Source of the DNA: Novipirellula aureliae
GTDB lineage: Bacteria > Planctomycetota > Planctomycetia > Pirellulales > Pirellulaceae
Length of the DNA: 64,000 nucleotides
Reading direction: 5' to 3'
Assembly (NCBI RefSeq): GCF_007860185.1
Contig: NZ_SJPY01000001.1
Span: forward strand, 395,132-459,131
The position numbers were made by a program, and so were the translations under genes. The notes beneath the pieces are model-generated. The model did not search any database, had not been told where the DNA came from, and was given only the letters and a program-made list of their open reading frames with translations. Shown piece after piece: positions 8,694 to 18,600 of this stretch. Positions within the stretch are counted from its first letter, which is position 1; each line of letters starts with the position of its first letter.

Positions 8694-10886
8694 ATGTCTA
8701 CCATGACGCAAATGCCTACCATGACGCAAATGAAGATGCCACGCTCTCCGTTTTTCGCCCTTTTGAGTCTGCTAATGCTTTCCGCAACGGCATCTGCGGA
8801 CACCTCCACCACCGAAACACCAACAAACGAAGTGAAAAAGGAAATGAATTCACCGATGTTAGAGCCATGGACGGGACCCTATGGCGGTGTCCCGCCTTGG
8901 AACCTTGTCCGCAGCGAAGAGTTTTTGCCTGCCTTTGAGACCGCCATCTCGGCGGCCAGCACCGAGATGGACGAAATCGCCAATCAATCCGAACCGCCTA
9001 CGTTTGAAAACACAATCGTCGCGATGGAAAAGGCGGGTGAAATGCTCAAACGACTCGAGGCATTGTTCAGCGTCCATAGCTCAAACCTGAACGTCGGGCC
9101 CATTCCCGATATCGAGCGAAAAGTCGCTCCTGAATTGTCGAAATATAGTGATAGCATTTACCAGAACTCCGCTTTGTTCCAACGGATCGAAACGATCTAT
9201 CAAAGTGATGAGATGAAATCGTTTTCGGTCGCCCAAAAACGGCTCGTTGACGATTTGTACAAGACGTTTGTCCGCCAAGGTGCCAAACTGAATCAAAGCG
9301 ACAAAGCGAAATTGTCGCAAATCAATACCCGCTTGGCTCGCCTATTCACCGATTTTAGCCAAAACGTTTTGGAAGACGAAAAAGGGTTCGTGACTTGGAT
9401 CGACGACGAGAACGATTTGGCGGGTTTACCGTCGAGCGTCAAAGCGGCGATGAAATCGGCTGCAACCGATCGGGGTAAGCCAGAGCAATGGGCCGTTACC
9501 AATACGCGTTCTTCGATGGATCCGGTTTTGACCTATGCCGATAACCGAAATTTACGTGAAACGGTTTGGCGAAACTATTACAATCGAGGCGACAACGGAG
9601 ACCAACACGATAACAACGCGATCATTAGTGAAATCCTCAGCCTACGAGACGCGCGCGCGAAACTTCTTGGTTATGCCAACCATGCCGAATGGCGACTCGA
9701 ATCGACGATGGCAAAGACGCCTGCAGCGACCATGGATCTAATGATGAAAGTATGGCCCAAAGCGGTCGCTCGAGTCAAAGAGGAAGTCGCCGACATGCAG
9801 GCGATTGCTGATAAGCAAAACGCCGATATCAAAATCGAGCCATGGGACTATCGCTACTATGCGGAAAAGGTCCGCAAAGATAAATACGACCTTGATTTCA
9901 ATGACGTCAAGCCGTACATGCAGCTCGACAAGTTACGCGAAGCCATGATGTGGGCTGCAGGCAAGTTGTACGGGATGCAGTTCACCGAAGTGAAAGATGT
10001 CCCGGTCTTCCATCCAGACGTCCGCGTTTGGCGAGTCGATAACCAGGCGGGCGAACGAATTGGACTTTGGTATCTCGATCCCTACGCTCGCGAAGGAAAA
10101 CGCAGCGGCGCATGGATGACCGCCTACCGGTTGCAACAAAACATCGACGAACCGATCACTCCGATCGTGTCGAATAACTCAAACTTTATCGAAGGAGCCG
10201 AAGGAGAGCCGGTACTGATTTCTTGGGACGATGCCGTGACCCTGTTTCATGAATTTGGTCATGCTCTACACGGGCTCAATTCGAAGGTCACCTATCCATC
10301 GCAAGCGGGCACGAGCGTTGCCCGTGATTACGTTGAATTCCCTTCTCAACTCATGGAGCATTGGCTCGATACGCCCGAGGTGCTCAGCAAGTACTGCGTT
10401 CATTATGAAACGGGCGAACCGATGCCAGCGGAGCTATTGCAGAAGATCAAGAACGCATCGAAGTTCAATCAGGGTTTCAATACGGTCGAGTATTTGGCCA
10501 GTGCGATTGTCGATATGAAATTGCATACGTCCGAGAAAGACCGAATCGATCCCGACCAATTCGAGAAGGAAACGTTGGCGGAAATTGGTATGCCGGCTCA
10601 GATTCCGATGCGTCATCGCACGCCTCATTTTTCACATATCTTCAGCAGTGACGCTTACTCGGCTGGCTACTACAGCTACCTGTGGTCGGACGCATTGACG
10701 GCGGACGCGGCAGAGGTCTTTGAAGAAGCGGGGTCCTATTACGATCCTGAGATTGCCAAGAGTTTGCATGACAATGTGATGAGTGTCGGTGACACGATCG
10801 ATCCTGCGGAAGGTTTTCGTCGTTTCCGAGGCCGCGATGTTGACACCCGTGCATTGCTTCGCAAACGAGGCTTCCCCATCGATTGA
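8694..10886 (+). CDS. exported M3 family zinc metallopeptidase (oligopeptidase A-like)
   Basis: 730 residues from ATG 8694; the frame is open further up to 8619, and ATG 8730 is an equally possible start. All versions leave a signal peptide of the form RSPFFALLSLLMLSATASA, so export to the periplasm is likely, unlike cytoplasmic OpdA/PrlC of enterobacteria. The zinc motif is HEFGH (residues 519-523 from 8694), continued by ALHGL, and the third ligand is Glu548 in EFPSQLMEHW, the classic M3 layout. The N-terminal half is the helical cap, and the C-terminus has SAGYYSYLWSDALTADAAEVF and FRRFRGRD, which match the family's last conserved block. It should degrade short peptides. The next gene is in the same direction, 124 bp on, also exported. 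Confidence 0.9.
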   Translation: MSTMTQMPTMTQMKMPRSPFFALLSLLMLSATASADTSTTETPTNEVKKEMNSPMLEPWTGPYGGVPPWNLVRSEEFLPAFETAISAASTEMDEIANQSEPPTFENTIVAMEKAGEMLKRLEALFSVHSSNLNVGPIPDIERKVAPELSKYSDSIYQNSALFQRIETIYQSDEMKSFSVAQKRLVDDLYKTFVRQGAKLNQSDKAKLSQINTRLARLFTDFSQNVLEDEKGFVTWIDDENDLAGLPSSVKAAMKSAATDRGKPEQWAVTNTRSSMDPVLTYADNRNLRETVWRNYYNRGDNGDQHDNNAIISEILSLRDARAKLLGYANHAEWRLESTMAKTPAATMDLMMKVWPKAVARVKEEVADMQAIADKQNADIKIEPWDYRYYAEKVRKDKYDLDFNDVKPYMQLDKLREAMMWAAGKLYGMQFTEVKDVPVFHPDVRVWRVDNQAGERIGLWYLDPYAREGKRSGAWMTAYRLQQNIDEPITPIVSNNSNFIEGAEGEPVLISWDDAVTLFHEFGHALHGLNSKVTYPSQAGTSVARDYVEFPSQLMEHWLDTPEVLSKYCVHYETGEPMPAELLQKIKNASKFNQGFNTVEYLASAIVDMKLHTSEKDRIDPDQFEKETLAEIGMPAQIPMRHRTPHFSHIFSSDAYSAGYYSYLWSDALTADAAEVFEEAGSYYDPEIAKSLHDNVMSVGDTIDPAEGFRRFRGRDVDTRALLRKRGFPID

Positions 10887-11010
10887 CCAACAGTGACGTG
10901 GGCTTCCAGCTTATGCCACTTAATTGGCTGTCTAAGGGGTAAAGACGGACAACTTCCATTTGACTCGCGTCGGCCCTTCCTCAACTCTCTCGACCGCTAC
11001 GATCTTGCCC

Positions 11011-14000
11011 ATGAAGTCTGACCTGATCTTACTGTTCACCCTCTCGATCTGTTTCTTGCCGGAATGTACGGCGCAGCAGTCGACGATGACTCAGCCTGTG
11101 GTCGGGCTGCGCGATGCTGATCCGTCCCCTGTTCTTTTGGAGGGTGCCGAGGTCGTATGCAGGCCCGAATCGACGCCGCAGCCACTGTCGATTCTGATCG
11201 CTGGGAACCGAATTGCCCAAGTTGGCAACAACATCGTTCCGCCGCCGGGAACGGAGCGACGCGATATGACCGGGATGCGAATCTACGCGGGTTTCATTGA
11301 TGCGATGCACGAAGTGGAATTACCCGAAGGATTGCCGACAGAACCCGATCGGTACTGGAACCAAAACATCACGCCCGAACATCGAGCGGTTTGGTTCGAT
11401 CAAGATCGTGAAACAGAACTTCGCAAACTTCGCAGCCAAGGCATCACGGCTCAATTGTTGGCTCCGAAAAACGGAATCATCAAAGGCACCAGCTGTATTG
11501 TATTGACACTTGATAGGAGCCATCCACAACATCTACTGCGCAGTGATGCAGCCGGGCATTTAACGCTTACCGTTCCTCGCGGGCAGCGCCGTGATCGGTA
11601 TCCAAATTCTCCGATGGGCGCGGTCGCCTTGGTTCGACAAGCATTCTATGATGCGATTTGGTATCGCGACGCTTATCAAGTCTATGCGAATGATCGCCAA
11701 GTACCGCGTCCTCAGCCCAACCGTTCGTTGGAACTTCTGTCCCAATGGATCGACTCGGGGACGTTTGTGATCGATGCCGCAAACGAGCGGATGGCAATTC
11801 GAGCAAGCGACTTGGCAAAAGAGTTTTCGCTCAACATGATCGTTCGCGGATCAGGTTACGAATATTGTGAATTGTCGCAGATCGCTTCGAGCGGTCATCC
11901 AATCCTTTTGCCAGTCGATTTTCCAGACAAACCAGCAACGCGGACACTCGAATCGATTCGCGAAACGCCGCTACGGACTTGGATGCATTGGCACTTCGCA
12001 CCCGAGAACCCTGGCCGGCTCCATCAGGCGGGTGTCCCGTTCTGCTTAACCAGCGATGGACTCGGCGATCCTTCGACCTTCTTGAAGCAAGTCCGTGTCG
12101 CGGTCGAGCGCGGGTTGGATAAAACTGCTGCCCTATCCGCGATGACAACAGTCCCAGCGAACTTACTCGAACTCGACGACGCGGTCGGAAAAATTGAAGC
12201 CGGAATGTTCGCTAATTTGGTCGTAACCGACGGCGAACTGTTTGCAAAGGACACAAAGGTGGTGGAAACCTGGGTCGCTGGTGAACGTTTTTCGGTCGAA
12301 AAAAACGCGATCCCAAAGCAATCGGATGCTTTGGCGGGAACTTGGTCAATCGTTTTGCCATCCGTTTTGTCGAATACAAAACAAAGCACCGATGCGGAAT
12401 TGATCATGGAAAAGGCGTCCGGCAAAACGACGGCACAGATACGTTGGGTCAACGCCGAAACCGAGACACAGAAAGTGCTCAAGCTATCCGACATTGTGCG
12501 TTCTCGCGCTCGTTTGTCGGCCTCTGCCGAGTTGAGTAAGTTATCCGATTCGTTCGCAGAAGGCGTCTCGAAACTGACGTTGCTGATCGGTTCGAATGAG
12601 AAGTCGATTTCGTTCGTTCGTACGACCCTGACCCTTCCCGATGGACGCGAAGTGGATTGCCCCATTCGTCGAAAAGAAACTGCGACAAAAGAGGTTGACG
12701 ATGCTCCATCGCCGTCGGATTCCACCGATTCTGAACCGACAAATTCGAAGGCAACTCAACCTGTGGAGTTGGTCTACCCGCTCGGTGCGTATGGGTTGTC
12801 TGAAATACCTGATCAACCAAACGTGGTTCTGTTCCGAGGGGCAACGGTGTGGACGAGTGGTGAACTTGGCCCGATCCAGAATGGGGACGTTTTGGTCATC
12901 GATGGAAGAGTCGCTGACGTTGGTTCGGAGTTGGCGGTTCCAGCAGGTGGGAAAGTCATCAACCTCAAAGGCAAGCATTTAACGCCTGGCTTGATCGATT
13001 GTCATTCTCACATTGCCACCGATGGAGGAATCAATGAATCAGGACAAGCGATTACGTCGGAGGTACGGATTGGCGATTTTATTGACAATTCGGATATCGC
13101 AATCTATCGCCAATTGGCGGGCGGCGTGACGACATCGAATATCCTTCACGGTTCCGCGAACCCGATCGGCGGGCAAAACCAAGTCCTCAAATTACGCTGG
13201 GGTGCATCGATGGATGCAATGAAGTTCGCCAGCGCACCTGCGGGGATCAAATTTGCACTTGGCGAAAATGTCAAACGAAGTTCGGGCCGCTACCCCAATA
13301 CCCGAATGGGTGTCGAGCAAATCATCCGTGACCAATTCTTGGCGGCCCGAGAGTATGACGCGGAGCAAAAAGCATGGCAATCAGGACGTCGTCAGGGACT
13401 ACCGCCGAGGCGTAATCTGCAGCTTGAGGCAATCGCAGAGATTCAACGCGGTGAGCGCTGGGTGCATTGCCATAGCTACCGACAAGACGAGATTTTGGCA
13501 ACGCTCGATGTCCTCGAAGAATTCAACGTGCAAATTGGATCCCTGCAACATATCTCCGAGGGCTACAAGGTTGCCGATCGAATAGCCGAGCATGGAGCGA
13601 TGGCATCCGCGTTCGCCGATTGGTGGGCATACAAGTTTGAAGTCTATGATGCCATCCCTTACAACGGAGTCATTCTGCACAATGCAGGAGTCATTGTGTC
13701 GTACAACAGCGACGATGCGGAGTTGGGACGACACTTGAATGTGGAAGCGGGCAAGGCGATGAAGTACGGCGGCCTATCGGCTGAGCAAGCGTTGGCCTTT
13801 GTCACACTCAACCCCGCCAAGCAACTTCGCATCGATGACCGAGTTGGCTCGATCGAAAAAGGCAAAGATGCGGACTTGGTCGTATGGAGCGGTCCACCAC
13901 TTTCCGCCGCTTCACGATGTGAGCAAACCTGGATTGACGGACGTTGCTACTTCGATTTGACAACAGACAAACAACTTCGTGAGCGTGACCGCTCCACTCG

Positions 14001-14145
14001 AGCCAAGCTGGTCCAATTGGCACAACGGTCGCCTGAAAAGCCAAACTCCCAACCGAAGAAAGAGAAGGAGATCGAGGAAGCCGACCGCTGGGACCGCGTC
14101 GACATTTATTGCCGGGCTTCCGCTGAGAAAGGAGCATCACGATGA
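11011..14145 (+). CDS. exported double amidohydrolase, first domain without metal ligands
   Basis: 1044 residues from ATG 11011, chosen because it opens a signal peptide (MKSDLILLFTLSICFLPECTAQ); the frame reaches 10960 but adds no sensible sequence. Two amidohydrolase units follow. In the first (about 40-430) the usual HxH after the beta strand reads AGFIDAMHE, so only one His remains and this half is probably not catalytic. A linker domain of about 150 residues comes next. The second unit (about 590-1010) has GLIDCHSH (HSH at 665-667), His819 and His821 in WVHCHSY, LQHISEG and the catalytic-type Asp901 in NSDD, as in imidazolonepropionase-like enzymes. The substrate is unknown. Its stop overlaps the next start by four bases (ATGA), so the two genes are translationally coupled. 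Confidence 0.82.
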   Translation: MKSDLILLFTLSICFLPECTAQQSTMTQPVVGLRDADPSPVLLEGAEVVCRPESTPQPLSILIAGNRIAQVGNNIVPPPGTERRDMTGMRIYAGFIDAMHEVELPEGLPTEPDRYWNQNITPEHRAVWFDQDRETELRKLRSQGITAQLLAPKNGIIKGTSCIVLTLDRSHPQHLLRSDAAGHLTLTVPRGQRRDRYPNSPMGAVALVRQAFYDAIWYRDAYQVYANDRQVPRPQPNRSLELLSQWIDSGTFVIDAANERMAIRASDLAKEFSLNMIVRGSGYEYCELSQIASSGHPILLPVDFPDKPATRTLESIRETPLRTWMHWHFAPENPGRLHQAGVPFCLTSDGLGDPSTFLKQVRVAVERGLDKTAALSAMTTVPANLLELDDAVGKIEAGMFANLVVTDGELFAKDTKVVETWVAGERFSVEKNAIPKQSDALAGTWSIVLPSVLSNTKQSTDAELIMEKASGKTTAQIRWVNAETETQKVLKLSDIVRSRARLSASAELSKLSDSFAEGVSKLTLLIGSNEKSISFVRTTLTLPDGREVDCPIRRKETATKEVDDAPSPSDSTDSEPTNSKATQPVELVYPLGAYGLSEIPDQPNVVLFRGATVWTSGELGPIQNGDVLVIDGRVADVGSELAVPAGGKVINLKGKHLTPGLIDCHSHIATDGGINESGQAITSEVRIGDFIDNSDIAIYRQLAGGVTTSNILHGSANPIGGQNQVLKLRWGASMDAMKFASAPAGIKFALGENVKRSSGRYPNTRMGVEQIIRDQFLAAREYDAEQKAWQSGRRQGLPPRRNLQLEAIAEIQRGERWVHCHSYRQDEILATLDVLEEFNVQIGSLQHISEGYKVADRIAEHGAMASAFADWWAYKFEVYDAIPYNGVILHNAGVIVSYNSDDAELGRHLNVEAGKAMKYGGLSAEQALAFVTLNPAKQLRIDDRVGSIEKGKDADLVVWSGPPLSAASRCEQTWIDGRCYFDLTTDKQLRERDRSTRAKLVQLAQRSPEKPNSQPKKEKEIEEADRWDRVDIYCRASAEKGASR

Positions 14146-15461
14146 TTTCGCTACGTACACTGTTCCTTATCAGCTCCGTTTCAACATTTTGTTTCTCAGG
14201 CCCGTTGGTCGCTAGCGATCAAGTCCCAGGTGCTCCGCAAACAAAACCGATTCTGATTCGAGGTGCAACGCTGCATCCTGTATCAAGAAAATCGATTGTT
14301 CGCGGCTCGATTTTGTTCGATTCTGGCCGGATTGTGGCGATCGGAAAAAAGGTGGACGTTCCAGACGGCGCGGTCGTGATCGAAGCCGAGGGCAAGCACG
14401 TTTACCCAGGCTTAATTGAATCGTATACCGACCTTGGGCTGCGGGAAATCAGTGCTGTCGATGCAACCGCAGACCATACCGAATTCGGGTCGAAAAATCC
14501 GAACGTTCGGTCGTGGGTCGCAGTGAATCCTGACAGCGAATTGATTCCGGTCGCTCGTGCGGGCGGCGTCTTGTTGGCACATGTCGCCCCCGCCGGTCCA
14601 TTCGTTCAAGGCCAATCCGCTGTGATGCAACTGGATGGATGGACCGCTAATGATATGAAGCTACTCGCTCCCGCTGGACTTTGTGTCCATTGGTCTTCAA
14701 TGCATCCATCGGAAAAAGACGAAGCGAAGGCGGCTGAGAAGCAAGACGAAAAATGGCAAGAGTTCGACGCTTGGATCGAACGAGCAAAACGCTACGCCAA
14801 ACGGGAACCCCATGCGGTTGCCACCGATTTACGTCTGGAGTCGCTGCAACGGGTTATCAATCGCGAGGTGCCATTGATCGTATCAGCGGATCGGCAAGCA
14901 GCGATCGAATCGGCGGTCCTGTATGCGATGAAGCAGAATCTGCGACTGATCATCTATGGCGGATTCGATGCCACTTCGTGCTCCAAACTACTCAAACAGC
15001 ATGACGTCGCTGTGATCATCGCAGGAACCCATCGCTTACCACTGCGGCGTGACGATCCCTACGATGCAGCATACACGTTACCCGAGCGACTTCGCAAAGC
15101 AGGCGTCCGGTTTGCCATTGCAGGCGAAGGTCCTGGGTATCCCGACGGAGCGGCGAACGTTCGCAATTTGACTTACCATGCCGCATGTGCAATCGCTTAC
15201 GGCTTACCGTCTGACGTTGCCCTCCGTTCGATCACCCTTTCGCCAGCCGAAATTCTAGGTGTATCGGACCGTACCGGATCGCTAGAAGTTGGCAAGGACG
15301 CAACGATTATCATCACCGATGATCCGTGGTATGAACCACAAACAAACGTTGAGCAAGCCTACATTCAAGGTCGCAAGGTCGACTTAACAAGCAAGCACAC
15401 GATGTTGTCCGAAAAGTACAAAAAAAAGTACCGCCAAGGGAAAACAGAAGTGGAACAATGA
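14142..15461 (+). CDS. exported amidohydrolase-fold protein, probably inactive partner
   Basis: 439 residues with a signal peptide (residues 1 to about 24, ending VAS). The sequence opens like an imidazolonepropionase-type amidohydrolase (ILIRGATLHPVS, GRIVAIG, GKHVYPGLIESYTDLGL), but the HxH metal motif that should follow PGLI is ESY, and I find no clear Asp/His set later (YHAACAIAYGLPSDVALRSITLSPAEILG, GSLEVGKDATIIITDDPW). Fold is clear, metal catalysis is doubtful. The four-base overlap with the preceding double amidohydrolase suggests that both are made together and may form a complex. The alternative is that it binds a different cofactor arrangement. The gene ends convergent to the large minus gene. 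Confidence 0.78.
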   Translation: MISLRTLFLISSVSTFCFSGPLVASDQVPGAPQTKPILIRGATLHPVSRKSIVRGSILFDSGRIVAIGKKVDVPDGAVVIEAEGKHVYPGLIESYTDLGLREISAVDATADHTEFGSKNPNVRSWVAVNPDSELIPVARAGGVLLAHVAPAGPFVQGQSAVMQLDGWTANDMKLLAPAGLCVHWSSMHPSEKDEAKAAEKQDEKWQEFDAWIERAKRYAKREPHAVATDLRLESLQRVINREVPLIVSADRQAAIESAVLYAMKQNLRLIIYGGFDATSCSKLLKQHDVAVIIAGTHRLPLRRDDPYDAAYTLPERLRKAGVRFAIAGEGPGYPDGAANVRNLTYHAACAIAYGLPSDVALRSITLSPAEILGVSDRTGSLEVGKDATIIITDDPWYEPQTNVEQAYIQGRKVDLTSKHTMLSEKYKKKYRQGKTEVEQ

Positions 15462-15608
15462 GCAAGCACGCCGATAGGTTCCGATGGCTTACACCAACGG
15501 CAGTGATGTGTCGGCCTCCGGCCTGAGGTTGTGCGTAGGGTTTCTTAGCCCGCAGGGCGGCACATGAACGGCCGGGGCCGTCAGGCCTCGGAATGCCGTT
15601 TTTCGTAC
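15462..15608. repeat. convergent GC-rich palindromic gap
   Basis: The 147-bp gap between two converging genes is made of small palindromes such as GGCCTCCGGCCTGAGG, TTAGCCCGCAGGGCGG and GGCCGGGGCCGTCAGGCC, followed by a T run near 15599. It probably works as a bidirectional transcription end. No coding sequence seen. Confidence 0.4.
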
Positions 15609-18600
15609 CTAAGGCGATAGGGAGTTCGTTGGTGGGCCGCCGGCTTCGTCCGTTTTGAGTCCAGGCCAACTCATTGTTTTGCTTTGGTTATTGACCGTCC
15701 CTTTGAAGCTTAACGTGTAATCGCCAGCGGGTAGATTCGAGAATTCGAAACGAGGGTTCGAACTGCCAACTTCAATCTTGCCATTGGACGGGCGCATGTT
15801 CGGCGGCGTCGGTGATAAAGTCAGCGTTCCACGCATTGTATGACCGCTATCGATCATGCCGCGTATGCTTCCCTTCTTAGGTGGTTCGATTGGGTTTGGC
15901 TTTTCCGGCATCGATGGATTGCCACTCAATTTCGGTTCTGCCTTGGTCGGTTTCGGCTTTTCGATCACATCGATCCAATCGCTCTTTGGCTCACTTGCCA
16001 AACCGGCTTCGTCCCAAACCTGAACCGCGATGCGAAGTCGTCCCACTTCATCCAACTCGAACGTCCGAACGCTCCGCGGAATTTGTGGAATACCGTCCAA
16101 TCTTGGAAAGACATAGGGTTTGTCGGTCGAATCAGGCTTGCCGTCACCGTCTTTATCAAAATCAACGACGATTTTGCGTATTCCGGAACGGGTGTTATTT
16201 CGTTCGGGATCGGCACAAACGATCGTCCATTCCACCGTGTTACCTTTCCCAGCATAGTAAGGACCGAGCGTCCGCGTTCGCAGAGTTCCGACGACGGGTG
16301 ACGTTGAATCGAGCTTGATCTGCAACGCAGCATTCTTGACTTGATCACCGACTTTTAACGTCGCCTGCAAATCGAGTTGGTCGTCGGCTCGCGATGCTTC
16401 GCTCCAAACCGACGTCAAGTCGCGGACGGTGGTCGTCAATACCATCTTCCCGTCATCTTGTAACCTATTGGCAACCGTTTCGATCAAGCGATCGGTCCAA
16501 TAACGCCACGCATTGCGGTCGCCATCCGACAAGCGGATTTCGGGCGGCGATTCATCCGCATAGAGTAGTGGCGATAAGTCGGCACTTAACCGGGTCGTCA
16601 GCGTTTTTCCACGTCCACGAAATACAACCGTTTGATCGGGATGATGGATCGTAAACAACTCGAGTATTTCATCGTCGTCGCTGTTCTTCGGCACTCGATC
16701 TCCGTAATCAATTGAAACTTCGGAAAAATCGATCGTATCCCAGCGAGTCGTTTCTCTGGCAACAGCACCTTGCCGATGCGATACCAAACGCCGCATCGCT
16801 CGAGGCCAATCATCGACATCCAATCTCAAGACCGTTTCACTGCGGCTTTCCGACACGGGGACTTCGATCTGTCCTCCGCTGGGCATCAAGTGCTTTAGCT
16901 CCAAGCTTTGACTTTCGAGCGGGCGGGTCAGACCGGACTCAAATCGATCCCATTGATCGTCTTCGGTCCAAGTCAATCGGACGGGACGCGTTTCGATTTC
17001 AGGAATCATATCGTCAAGATGGTCGCCGTCGATTTCTCTCTTCAATTTCGCAGCAACCTGGATCTCCCCTCGATCATATCTCACCTGCTGAGGATCGATA
17101 TCGACGTAGCTGGATGGCGACCACGGGTTGGGGATCATCCACACGATTTGGTCGCCGCCCGGCAGCGTCTTTCCGCTCTCGTCGATGAGTCGTATCACGA
17201 CAGCCATTCCGTGCGAAACATTGATTCCGTGGGCTGGTTCTTCACTTTCCGCAACCGCTGCAACGCTCGTTGCGGCAGCATCGGCTGCATCGGCAGGGGC
17301 GGCATTTTTCCATGACAGAGGCGTTCGTACTTTTCCAGGAGCTAAGTCCAGTTCAACGGGGCCTTTTAGTTTTTGACGCCCCTCGAGGATCCAATCGAAA
17401 ACACGTCCGTCGCTATTGAGCAATTGTCCGCGCAATTGGTCCATTCGATTTGCAACCAACTCAGGATAATAGGCTTCAATGCCTTGACTTCGAAATGGAT
17501 TTTCCAGTTTTAGCATCCAAACACGAGCACGAGCCGAGCGGCCCGAGTCATTGACCAGCGCGGGTTCAAACGTGGTTTTGCGTGACGAGAACGTTCGTAA
17601 CCAAACGCCGTCGGGCAAACTGTCTTCCCCACTGATAAATTCTCGACTCATGCCAGGCGAGCGAACGGCCAACAGCACACGATCTTTTTTGGGAAGATCG
17701 ATGCGAACATCGAGCATTGGGATTTGATCCGATGGGTCTGGAGATAAGCCAAGCCCAATCGGTTTGATCGAAATCCGCAGCGGTACACTCGACGTGTCTT
17801 GATCGGCATGACGAAGAGCCTTGAGGTTCAACCGCACTTTGGATTTTTCTCGCCGTGGGACGGTCAACTCAATCGTCTGTTCGTCTCGAAGCGTTAAACC
17901 ATCTTCCCAGCGTGCTTCCATCGCCGAAATATCATCAAGGAAACCACTTCCCGAATCAACATCCATTGAAATTTCGTACTTGGCCTCGCGGTTCGAATCG
18001 GGATTGATCTCGACCCACAAATGGCTCTCCAGCGCATCAAGTTGCAGTCGATTTCCAGCTGGACGCAGCGAAGGATCAAGAATACGGGCGGAAGCTTGCC
18101 GTCTTCGAGGGATCGCTAGCACTTCATGCAAAATCGGTTTTGCCAAATCCTCGCTACTGACATCACGCGGATCGATCCGCAAGGTCGCGGCGAATTGTTC
18201 GGCGAAATGAGCACTCGCATCTTGTAACTTGCTAACCAGCGATACCGGGTCCGTCTGATTAGCGAGCAGCATCGTTTCGATGAGCTGACTATCCGTTTTT
18301 TGAATCCGGGCAATTTGTTGTGCTGCATCCGAATTGGCTCGCAGATCCGAAAGAGATACCTTGGCTGCAGGAATATTGAGTAATTCAGCATCCACGGTCT
18401 CCATCTCCGCACGACGAATCGCTTCGGTAAGCTCACGCCGCTGCGTCCCGCTCGGCAGCGGACTGCGAAGCCAAGCGTAACCTTTCCTGAGCACATTCCA
18501 AACATTTTCTTTGTCGGCCCGGCCAAATTCATCGATCACCTCGGCGACATTGGTTCGAACGACCGTATCCAATCGACGTACCACCGAATGGATTCGATCC

